Source: JAISFI01 sp031553775
GTDB taxonomy: Bacteria > Bacteroidota > Bacteroidia > Bacteroidales > Azobacteroidaceae
Assembly: GCA_031553775.1 (NCBI GenBank)
Contig: JAVBLA010000008.1
Coordinates: forward strand, 1-46,057
DNA length: 46,057 nucleotides
Reading direction: 5' to 3'
Shown: positions 1 to 7,064 of the stretch, piece by piece
Layout of the letters: every line of letters starts with the position of its first letter
Numbering within the stretch: position 1 is the stretch's first letter
Notes under the pieces: generated by a model
The model's input: only the letters and a program-made list of their open reading frames with translations
Database searches by the model: none
Told to the model about the DNA's origin: nothing
Made by a program: the position numbers and the translations under genes

Positions 1-1
1 T

Positions 2-940
2 GCAAAAGCCAAAGCGATAGCACATGGAGGACGTGCCATTGAATATGCTATGCGAGAATCGAAAGAAGGAGAATTTATCAATATGAATTTAATTCAGAAT
101 GAAACACCTGATGCAATATTTCGGGAATTTTTGGAAACTCAAAAATACAATACCCGGTGTAAAAACAAATTTATTCGTATAGAGATTGGTATTGCTCCGC
201 AAGATGAAAAGAAGTTGTCTAATGAGGATTTTCAGAAGATTTGTAGTTCTTTCAGTCAGAAATTTGGCTTCAAGAATCATCAATGGATAGCTTGTACACA
301 CCGTGATACGGATAATTTACACTTACATATGATAGTAAATCGTATCAGCATAGACAATAAAGTGTATAATACTGATTTTATCAGTATGCGAGCCGGAAAG
401 ATAGCTGAAGAAATCAGTCGGGAAATGGGATTAACCATTGCTAAAGAAGTAGAACGAAAGGAGAAATACCGCCTTGAAGTAACTTCTTTTGAGCGGATGT
501 TAATCCGTTCCAAAATAGAACTAACTGCAAAAACTGTTTTGAAATCTCATCCGAAATCATTTAAGGAATTTGCTGATGAAATGAAAAAACGAAACGTTAC
601 GGTTACGGAAGCCAAAAACAAGAAAGGCAATACCTATGGTTTACGCTTTTCTGGTTTTGGACAAACATTCAAGGCTTCGCAGATAGGGAAAGAATTCGGT
701 TATCGAACACTCATGGCTTCGTTTACTGAAGGAACTAAGAATCAGCAGAATATTCAAGTTAATAATCAACCTACTGTTGTTGAGAACATCACTTCCGGTA
801 TAGGTTCTTTATTAGATGTCGGTTCTGCTTTGGGAGCACTTCTCCCGGATGGACAAAGCTCACACAATCCGGATGAAGATTATCAGGAATTATTAAAACG
901 TAAACGTAAAAAGAAAAAAGGTTATGGCAGACAACATTAA
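2..940 (+). CDS. Mobilisation relaxase, 5' end cut by window edge
   Basis: This is a relaxase/mobilisation nuclease (PF03432-like), the enzyme that nicks the transfer origin of a mobilisable element and pilots the strand into a recipient. The open frame runs without a stop from base 2. The first visible residues (AKAKAIAHGGRAIEYAM) resemble the N-terminal motif of the family, so only a few residues are probably missing, and the ATG at 50 is not the true start. The diagnostic metal-binding motif THRDTDNLHLHMIVNR lies about 100 residues in, giving the HxH triad typical of motif III. The C-terminus is a basic tail (KRKRKKKKGYGRQH). The last 17 bases overlap the next gene, which indicates a mob operon. 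No integrase or mobC-like gene is visible, so the rest of the element lies upstream of the window. The family call is secure; the subfamily is not determined. Confidence 0.88.
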   Translation, partial: AKAKAIAHGGRAIEYAMRESKEGEFINMNLIQNETPDAIFREFLETQKYNTRCKNKFIRIEIGIAPQDEKKLSNEDFQKICSSFSQKFGFKNHQWIACTHRDTDNLHLHMIVNRISIDNKVYNTDFISMRAGKIAEEISREMGLTIAKEVERKEKYRLEVTSFERMLIRSKIELTAKTVLKSHPKSFKEFADEMKKRNVTVTEAKNKKGNTYGLRFSGFGQTFKASQIGKEFGYRTLMASFTEGTKNQQNIQVNNQPTVVENITSGIGSLLDVGSALGALLPDGQSSHNPDEDYQELLKRKRKKKKGYGRQH

Positions 941-1361
941 TCCACGTAATACATCGGCTAAAGATGCGATGATGGCTGAAATTATTGTGACGGAACTGGA
1001 ACAGTTCAAAAACTCACATCGTATCATAATGGAAAATGCAGAAAAAATACTTTCCCAGTACAATAACGTTGAAAGATTGGCGGTAATAATGGATAAACGA
1101 GATACATCTCTCGCCGAAGCAATAAAACGATTATCAATATCTTCTGATGAGTATTTTAAGCTCACAGAACTTTCTATGCTGATGGCAAAGGAATTGAAAG
1201 AGATAGATGAAGAAGGTATCGGCATACAGCCGGACTCGCTTGATAAGGTGATTGCAGCTGTCCAAAAGGCTAATGAACCAATAAGAAAACATATTCGGTG
1301 GTTGACTTATGGGGTGGGGCTGGCGTTTTTCTTGTTGGCGGTTTTGGCTATCTTGGTGTAA
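924..1361 (+). CDS. Small membrane-anchored mobilisation accessory protein
   Basis: This 145-residue protein overlaps the relaxase gene by 17 bases and is almost certainly co-transcribed with it. The first 120 residues are hydrophilic and rich in Glu, Lys, Leu and Ala, with a helical, coiled-coil-like character. The last 20 residues form a hydrophobic segment (WLTYGVGLAFFLLAVLAILV) that should anchor the protein in the inner membrane by its tail. I do not recognise a named domain. A tail-anchored helical protein directly after a relaxase is a plausible accessory that links the relaxosome to the membrane or to a coupling protein, but that role is inferred from position only. A hairpin terminator follows within 10 bases, so the mob operon appears to end here. 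Confidence 0.75.
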   Translation: MADNINPRNTSAKDAMMAEIIVTELEQFKNSHRIIMENAEKILSQYNNVERLAVIMDKRDTSLAEAIKRLSISSDEYFKLTELSMLMAKELKEIDEEGIGIQPDSLDKVIAAVQKANEPIRKHIRWLTYGVGLAFFLLAVLAILV

Positions 1362-1367
1362 GAGTTG

Positions 1368-1401
1368 AACCGCTTTTAAATTAAGTTTTAGGAGCGGTTT
1401 T
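1368..1401 (+). terminator. Hairpin terminator after the mob operon
   Basis: The arms AACCGCT (1368-1374) and AGCGGTT (1393-1399) can form a 7-bp stem with an 18-base AT-rich loop, followed by a short T run. It lies 7 bases after the stop of the accessory gene and before the kinase promoter element. It therefore separates the mob operon from the kinase cassette. Confidence 0.55.
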
Positions 1402-1445
1402 GTACTTTATATCAGGTTTTTAGTGATATTGTTAATATTTATTAG

Positions 1446-1453
1446 TACTTTTG
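1446..1453 (+). promoter_or_regulatory. Bacteroidota -7 element before the kinase gene
   Basis: TACTTTTG matches the TAnnTTTG -7 consensus and lies 22 bases before the kinase ATG. No good -33 TTG is seen at 19-21 bp; the nearest TTG (1429-1431) is only 14 bp away. The call rests on one box. Confidence 0.4.
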
Positions 1454-1475
1454 TAAGAATATAAATATTATTATT

Positions 1476-2525
1476 ATGAAAGATATTGCCGCGTATAATT
1501 TAATAGGAAGAACTTTACAGACAGGATGGTATGTGAAGGAAATAAAGAATAAAAATAAAGGAGATACTGGAGGTACTTTTTCTGTTTGCTATGTAGTTGA
1601 AAAAGACGGGGAATCTTATTTCTTAAAGGCTTTTAATGTTAATGGTTTTATAAATAGCATGGGAGATGGGAAAACGTTTATGGAATACATGCAAGAAATG
1701 ACTAAAGCTTATCTTTATGAAAGAGATTTATCCATATACTGCCAAAATAACAGAGTAACGAAAGTTTCTTTTGTAATAGATAGTGGAGAAGAAACATTAG
1801 AAGGGTATATTTTCCCAATTGTGCCATATTTAGTCTTTGATATGGCAGATGGGGATGTCAGAAATAAAATAAATTTTTCTGATAAACTTGATTTTGCTTG
1901 GAAATTAAAATCGTTACATGATATTGCTGTAGGTATTAGGCAACTACATGGAATAGACGTCTCTCATCAAGACATAAAACCATCCAATATTTTAATATTT
2001 AAAGAAGAATCAAAGATTGGGGATCTTGGAAGATCTATGTGTCCGGCTTTAAGTGGTCCATATGATAATATGTCATTTTCGGGAGACCGTACATATTCAC
2101 CACCAGAAGTCTGGTATAGGCATCAGAGTCATGAATGGCATGAAAGAAATTATGCTATTGATTGTTATTTATTAGGAAGTATGATCTCATATTATGTATC
2201 CGGAGTTTCAATGTCTGCACACATAATCAAGAATATAAACGTATTATATCCAACAGGACTAAGTAATTCTTTTGTGAATGATGAAGTTTATTTAATTAAT
2301 GCATTCAATCATTCTTTGCAAGATATAAAAAATGCGATTCCAATTGAAGCTTTGAAAGATGACGTTATTCAGTTAATAGAATTTCTTTGTCATCCTAATC
2401 CAACAAAAAGAGGGCATCCTAAGAATATATTGTCTGGAGGTAATAATTATAACCTAGAACGTTTTATAAGTAGACTTGATATCTTGAAAAGGAAAGCAGA
2501 AATTGAATTAATAAAACGAGCATAA
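1476..2525 (+). CDS. Ser/Thr protein kinase-like protein of a two-gene cassette
   Basis: This 349-residue cytoplasmic protein has the order of motifs of a eukaryotic-like protein kinase. There is a glycine-containing loop at about 29-40, a VAIK-type lysine in YFLKAF (K51), a catalytic loop HQDIKPSN (H164, D166, K168, N171), a DLG metal motif (183-185) and a PPE in place of APE (209-211). All catalytic residues are kept, so activity is likely. HRD has become HQD, so it belongs to the non-RD kinases. No transmembrane or PASTA segment is seen. Its TAA stop shares one base with the ATG of the TPR gene, which implies translational coupling. Base use is strikingly AT-rich compared with the housekeeping genes to the right. 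Kinase-plus-helper cassettes next to mobility genes are often defence or stress cargo; that function is inference here. Confidence 0.85.
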   Translation: MKDIAAYNLIGRTLQTGWYVKEIKNKNKGDTGGTFSVCYVVEKDGESYFLKAFNVNGFINSMGDGKTFMEYMQEMTKAYLYERDLSIYCQNNRVTKVSFVIDSGEETLEGYIFPIVPYLVFDMADGDVRNKINFSDKLDFAWKLKSLHDIAVGIRQLHGIDVSHQDIKPSNILIFKEESKIGDLGRSMCPALSGPYDNMSFSGDRTYSPPEVWYRHQSHEWHERNYAIDCYLLGSMISYYVSGVSMSAHIIKNINVLYPTGLSNSFVNDEVYLINAFNHSLQDIKNAIPIEALKDDVIQLIEFLCHPNPTKRGHPKNILSGGNNYNLERFISRLDILKRKAEIELIKRA

Positions 2526-4084
2526 TGGCAATAATATTTACAAATTTAGACCGTCGTGTCATACCGAATTGGAAAAGCTTTGCCAAAACAAGTTTTTCGA
2601 AAGAACTTTGTAGTAATGTAAATCTTGATGAATCAAAATTTCAGATTGACGATTATATTTTTGATTGGGAATCAAACAAGCAAATATCTTTTGCAGGAGA
2701 TTTACTTAGTGCAGCAATAGCAAACAATCAAACAGATCGAATAGAAGTAAAAGAAGCTGCTAACCAGATTTTAAAAGAAAAAGGCAATGTAACGGAATCT
2801 CAAATACAATTAGCAAAAATTATATTAACTGGTGATAATTGTCCAACAGAAGAATCAGATTTAGTTACAAAAAAAAGAGATGTTATATTTGATTGTATAA
2901 TTACGCCTGAACACATCAGTAAAAAAATAGCTATATTAAAGAAGAAAATACAAGAGTGTAATTATAATCCAATTTTGTATGTTGAACTTTCTCGATATTA
3001 TATTTGTCTTGGACAAGTAGAACAATCAATTAAGGCTATGAGAATCGCTTTATTCCTTGACCCTAGCAATAGATTTATTGTCCGTTCTGCAGCAAGATTA
3101 TTTTTACATTTAAGAGATAAAGAGCAAGCTCATTATATTTTAAGAAAAAGTAGTAGCTTGATGAAAGACCCTTGGTTATTAGCTTCTGAAATTTCAATCG
3201 CGCTATTACAAAATAAAAGTTCAAGACATATCAAAAAAGGATTAGAATTTATTAATTCAAAGAATTTTCATTCTGCAAGTATTTCTGAGTTAGCGAGTTC
3301 AATAGCTACGTTAGAATTTATTAATGGATCAAACAAAAAAAGTAAAAAGTTATTCCAGACATCATTAATTGACCCAAATGATAATAGTTTGGCACAAGCA
3401 GAATGGGCAATGTCAAATTCATTAAATATTGATGCAGATATCAATGACTTAAGAGGAAGATTTGATAATAATTTCTATGAATCACGAGCTTTGGCTTGTT
3501 TTATTGAAAAAGATTTTAACAATTCTATTATCTACGCAAGTGAATGGATTGAAGAAATGCAATTTGCCAAAAGACCAATATTGTTTGCTTCAACTATTTC
3601 TACAACTTTTCTAAAAGACTATACCTTATCTCAAAAAATATTAAAAATAGGATTGCAAGCTAATCCAAGTGATTCTCAGCTTATAAATAACATAGCTTAC
3701 AATTTTGCTTTAGGAAATGATGTGATAAATGCAGATAAATATTTATCACAGATTAAATCTTCAATGTCTATTGATCCTGTTACAGAAATGTGCTTGTTAG
3801 CGACAAAAGGATTAGTTCTATTCAGAAAGGGGCAACCGAAAGAGGGGCGGGAATTATATATAAATGCAATTGAAAAATCATCTAAATTTAAAGAATCTCC
3901 ATGGCTCAATTGGATTGCAGTTTTAAATTATGCGAGAGAAGAGCTATTGATAAATTCGGAATATTGTGATGATGTTATTAATTCAATTTCTAAAATTAAA
4001 GAAAGTGACAACGATTTTAATGTCAAAGAATTAAAAAAAGATGTTTACGAATTAATAGAAAAAAGGAAAGAAAATACATTGTGA
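2525..4084 (+). CDS. TPR-repeat partner of the kinase
   Basis: This 519-residue soluble protein begins on the last base of the kinase stop codon. The first 120 residues or so form a distinct N-terminal part that I do not recognise (with motifs such as RRVIPNW and DYIFDWES). From about residue 135 onward there are TPR-like helical pairs, for example NPILYVELSRYYICLGQVE, then SIKAMRIALFLDPSN, and later NPSDSQLINNIAYNFALGN. No signal peptide or membrane segment is present. Pairing with a kinase suggests a substrate, adaptor or sensor that regulates the kinase, but nothing in the sequence proves this. Base composition is as AT-rich as the kinase, consistent with joint transfer. The TPR call is good; the role is unknown. 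Confidence 0.8.
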   Translation: MAIIFTNLDRRVIPNWKSFAKTSFSKELCSNVNLDESKFQIDDYIFDWESNKQISFAGDLLSAAIANNQTDRIEVKEAANQILKEKGNVTESQIQLAKIILTGDNCPTEESDLVTKKRDVIFDCIITPEHISKKIAILKKKIQECNYNPILYVELSRYYICLGQVEQSIKAMRIALFLDPSNRFIVRSAARLFLHLRDKEQAHYILRKSSSLMKDPWLLASEISIALLQNKSSRHIKKGLEFINSKNFHSASISELASSIATLEFINGSNKKSKKLFQTSLIDPNDNSLAQAEWAMSNSLNIDADINDLRGRFDNNFYESRALACFIEKDFNNSIIYASEWIEEMQFAKRPILFASTISTTFLKDYTLSQKILKIGLQANPSDSQLINNIAYNFALGNDVINADKYLSQIKSSMSIDPVTEMCLLATKGLVLFRKGQPKEGRELYINAIEKSSKFKESPWLNWIAVLNYAREELLINSEYCDDVINSISKIKESDNDFNVKELKKDVYELIEKRKENTL

Positions 4085-4119
4085 TTAATTACGATTGGGA
4101 GAAATTAAAGGAGAAATAA
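4081..4119 (+). other. Possible 12-codon stub of a third cassette gene
   Basis: A GTG at 4081 overlaps the TGA stop of the TPR gene as GTGA, a usual arrangement for translational coupling. It opens a frame for 12 residues (V/M-INYDWEKLKEK) before a TAA. The peptide looks like a gene start rather than random sequence, so it could be the remnant of a truncated third gene. It could also be chance. The stretch 4120-4353 that follows is very AT-rich and shows no other gene. Confidence 0.2.
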
Positions 4120-4353
4120 ACACGTATATTAATTTGAGAAAAAATAGCATTATCTTTACCTGAAATCAAATGATATCCTGGTTTTATTTGAAATGATAAT
4201 TTATATTATTTGCCGTATATTTACACTATTATAATAGATAAATTATTTTATAATACTGATTATTAATTAAATATGATTTTAACTTTACTTTCTGCATCGG
4301 GAAGTAACCCTATAACAAATACCAGCAACCATAACATATTCTAAAAAACTAAA

Positions 4354-4915
4354 ATGGAAAAAACAGATATTTATTCAAGTAAGAAAAAAGCGGTTTTATC
4401 ATTGATAGGCTCATTACTTTTAGTTATCTGTGGAGTTTTTTTTGTTATTGAATGCGAAAAATTTTACAGGTTGCAATCATCTTGTTGTGGTAACAGTTGG
4501 GATTGTTATTCCTAACGATTCTCTTGTTGTAAAAGTAGCCGGAATTGCTTCTATTTTGTCTTTTGGCTTCGGAATATACGTTTCCATCCAACGGTTGATA
4601 AAAAATCAAGTAATTCTTGCGATTGATATCGGGATAAATATTAATCCAAAAAAATCATTATCAGAAAGAATAAAATGGAAAAACATAGAGAGTTTTTCTG
4701 AAATAAAAAAATATAGGGCAAAAATTATCGTTGTAAATGTAAATAATCCAAATTATTGGATTGAAAAGGAAGAAAACGCAATTCAGAAAAGAATAATGAA
4801 ATTTAATCTCAAACATTATGAATCGCCATTTAATATTTCGGCAAGTGTAACACAGTTTAGTCATGTCAAACTGATGGCACTATTGAATGAAAACCTGCAA
4901 AAATATCAGGTTTAA
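4354..4915 (+). pseudogene. STM3941-type small membrane protein, frameshifted in a T tract
   Basis: The frame from ATG 4354 gives MEKTDIYSSKKKAVLSLIG followed by a hydrophobic segment, then runs out of frame and stops at about 4515. The rest of the protein lies in the next frame and continues to 4915 with a second hydrophobic segment (VAGIASILSFGFGIYVSI), then NPKKSLSERIKWKNIESF and NNPNYWIEKE. Together the pieces make a protein of about 186 residues that I recognise as like the family annotated STM3941. The two frames meet in a run of eight T at 4436-4443. With seven T the frame reads GVFLLLNAKNFTG without interruption. So either one T was gained (dead gene), the tract switches the gene on and off, or it is a sequencing error. 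It sits between accessory DNA and housekeeping genes. Confidence 0.7.
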
Positions 4916-4979
4916 CAATACATGACATTTTATATCATAAAGTCAAACTTCTGCATAATCAAAAGATCAACCAATTATC

Positions 4980-5369
4980 ATGGATATTTCTAAACCTACC
5001 ACCGTAGACGACTATATCGCATTGGCAAACAACAACGTCAAAGAACATTTAATTCAATTGCGTATAACAGTTCTGGAAGCCGCTCCCAACGCCGAAGAAC
5101 GTATCTCATGGGAAATGCCTGGATATAAACTCTTCGGACGTGTATTGATATATTTCGCCGGATTTTCTAAGCATGTGAGCCTTTTTCCCGGGTCGGAAGC
5201 CATCGAAATGTTTAAAGAAGAACTGGCCGGCTACAAAACCAATAAAGGTACTATCCGTTTCCCGCTAGACAAGGATATTCCGACAGATCTGGTTAAAAGA
5301 ATCGTAGAATACCGGGCCAAAGAGAATGAGAAATTGGCTAAAATAAAATCAAAATCGACAAAAAAATAA
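4980..5369 (+). CDS. DUF1801 (YdhG-like) protein
   Basis: This 129-residue cytoplasmic protein has the features of the DUF1801 family: an N-terminal TVDDYIA segment, a central ISWEMPGYKLFG followed by a strand-rich FSKHVSLFPG, and a C-terminal KGTIRFPLDKDIP leading into a final helix. The length is normal for a single-domain member. Some relatives have been called iron chaperone-like, but no biochemical role is well established, so I give none. The gene lies 6 bases before the dehydrogenase-like gene that follows, and the two are probably co-transcribed. Confidence 0.8.
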   Translation: MDISKPTTVDDYIALANNNVKEHLIQLRITVLEAAPNAEERISWEMPGYKLFGRVLIYFAGFSKHVSLFPGSEAIEMFKEELAGYKTNKGTIRFPLDKDIPTDLVKRIVEYRAKENEKLAKIKSKSTKK

Positions 5370-5375
5370 AATCAG

Positions 5376-6164
5376 ATGAAAAAATTAGCAATAGTAGGAT
5401 GCGGACATCTCTCCGGAATTGTCGTAGATGCAATTGAAAATGGTTTATTACCTGAATATGAACTGATTGGAGTTTATTCCCGAACCCTATCCAAAGCAAA
5501 CCGGATAGCAAAAAAAATGAAACAACAGGGAAAATTTTGCGTAGCATGTACAAGTCTGGAAGAGCTACTGGATCTGAAGCCTGATTATCTGGTAGAATCA
5601 GCATCTCCTGCCGCAATGAAAGAGCTGGCCCTCCCGGCACTGAAAAACGGCACTTCTATTGTCACCTTGTCAATCGGGGCACTAGCCGATCCTGTCTTTT
5701 ATCAGGAAGTGACTGAAACTGCCAAAGCAAATAACACCCGGGTTTACTTAGTATCGGGAGCTACAGGAGGTTTTGATGTACTAAGGACTGCCTTTTTAAT
5801 GGGAAATGCCACTGCCAGGTTCTTTAATGAAAAAGGGCCCAATGCCCTGAAAGGGACGGCAGTTTACAACGAATCGCTGCAAACGGAACAACAGATCGTC
5901 TTTTCGGGAAATGCAACAGAAGCCATTGGTATGTTTCCAACCAAAGTCAATGTAGCGGTAGCTGCCTCATTGGCCTCTGTAGGGCCAGAGAGTATGCAGG
6001 TAACTATGCAATCTACACCCGGATTTACGGGCGACACCCAACGGGTCGAGATTAAAAACAACCAGGTACATGCCGTAGTGGATGTCTACAGCGCTACTTC
6101 CGATATTGCCGGATGGTCGGTGGTAAATACACTACTCAATATCTCATCTCCGATCGTATTCTGA
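5376..6164 (+). CDS. Aspartate dehydrogenase-like NAD(P)-binding protein
   Basis: This 262-residue protein has an N-terminal Rossmann fold (AIVGCGHLSG, a GxGxxxG variant) and the signature pieces of the L-aspartate dehydrogenase/DUF108 family: VESASP at about residue 74, SGATGGFDVLR at about 126, and FPTKVNVAVAASLASVGP at about 188. True aspartate dehydrogenases make iminoaspartate for NAD synthesis or deaminate aspartate. In those enzymes a catalytic His lies in an N-x-H motif before a beta strand near the C-terminus, followed by an NPxTS motif. Here that stretch reads GDTQRVEI and SDIAGWSV, so neither motif is visible. The fold call is firm, but the substrate is uncertain. The last 21 bases overlap the tail of the opposing gene. 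Confidence 0.7.
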   Translation: MKKLAIVGCGHLSGIVVDAIENGLLPEYELIGVYSRTLSKANRIAKKMKQQGKFCVACTSLEELLDLKPDYLVESASPAAMKELALPALKNGTSIVTLSIGALADPVFYQEVTETAKANNTRVYLVSGATGGFDVLRTAFLMGNATARFFNEKGPNALKGTAVYNESLQTEQQIVFSGNATEAIGMFPTKVNVAVAASLASVGPESMQVTMQSTPGFTGDTQRVEIKNNQVHAVVDVYSATSDIAGWSVVNTLLNISSPIVF

Positions 6165-7031
6165 AATATTGGCCAGCACTTTCTCACTCAGGCGATCGAA
6201 GGCCTGGCGTGTACGTCCAGTAGATACCTGCATACACCTAACATGCGGGTGATGGAGGAACTGTTCTCCACCCAAGGCACCTATAGTATCACAAAAGCAA
6301 AGATTATCTTCTTCCAACCAATCGGAAAAAGCAGGTTCATCCCAGGCGGGTGACAAACCTGTATTGAATAATATTTTCCGGTTACCAAATTGTCTGAATT
6401 CTGTATCGTGCAATAAGACCGTATTTTTATTCAGACAACAGAAGACCACTTCACTTTGAGCAAGTAATTCTACCACAGGTAAAAAACGATAACCTTTAGC
6501 GGCAGCTTCCTTTTTCTCACTCCGGGCAAAATAAGCAATATCGGCGCCTAAAAACTTCAATGCATCGGCAATCATTCCTCCGGATTTTCCAAGTCCGACA
6601 ATACCCACTTTCAGGCCGGTAATTTCCCGGGCCATTCCATCCCAGGGCGCTTGTCCGAAACCATGCAGGCAACGGACCAATTCACTGATCACATATTCTA
6701 CTACCCCTTCATCACCATAATCCCGGATACCTGTAACTGTAATTCCCCTTTCATTGGCATAGTGAATATCCACATTAGCGCTCTCCGGAGAATAAAGCGA
6801 ACAACACATCCCAATATAATCTACATTCGGGCATTTTTCCAATGCAGCCCGGTTGATCCGGGAAGTATAACTGAGCAAAACTGCATCAGCATCTCCGATA
6901 CGGGCAGCCACTTCTTCATCATCCAAAGGAATATCCGGGTACATTATCACTTCTTTTGCAAATGAATGCAAGGCCTCTTCTGCAGAGGGAATCAGGTTCA
7001 CGGGCTCTATGGCCACCAATTTACGAAACAT
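6144..7031 (-). CDS. D-2-hydroxyacid dehydrogenase-like protein with altered active site
   Basis: This 295-residue protein is organised like D-isomer-specific 2-hydroxyacid dehydrogenases. The substrate-binding part includes DAVLLSYTSRINRAALEKCP. A Rossmann domain begins with KVGIVGLGKSGGMIADAL at about residue 140, and a C-terminal return segment follows. The family normally uses an Arg in a NTARG motif, a Glu and a late His in a TPH motif. Here the first reads FNTGLSPAWDEPAF and the last reads VSTGRTRQAF, so the Arg and His are not at their expected places. It may act on an unusual substrate or be a non-catalytic relative. It converges on the aspartate dehydrogenase-like gene with a 21-base overlap of coding ends, so the two transcripts are antisense at their tails. 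Confidence 0.72.
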   Translation of the reverse strand: MFRKLVAIEPVNLIPSAEEALHSFAKEVIMYPDIPLDDEEVAARIGDADAVLLSYTSRINRAALEKCPNVDYIGMCCSLYSPESANVDIHYANERGITVTGIRDYGDEGVVEYVISELVRCLHGFGQAPWDGMAREITGLKVGIVGLGKSGGMIADALKFLGADIAYFARSEKKEAAAKGYRFLPVVELLAQSEVVFCCLNKNTVLLHDTEFRQFGNRKILFNTGLSPAWDEPAFSDWLEEDNLCFCDTIGALGGEQFLHHPHVRCMQVSTGRTRQAFDRLSEKVLANISEYDRR

Positions 7032-7064
7032 AGTTGATCAGGATATAAAACAATAAATAAAAAA

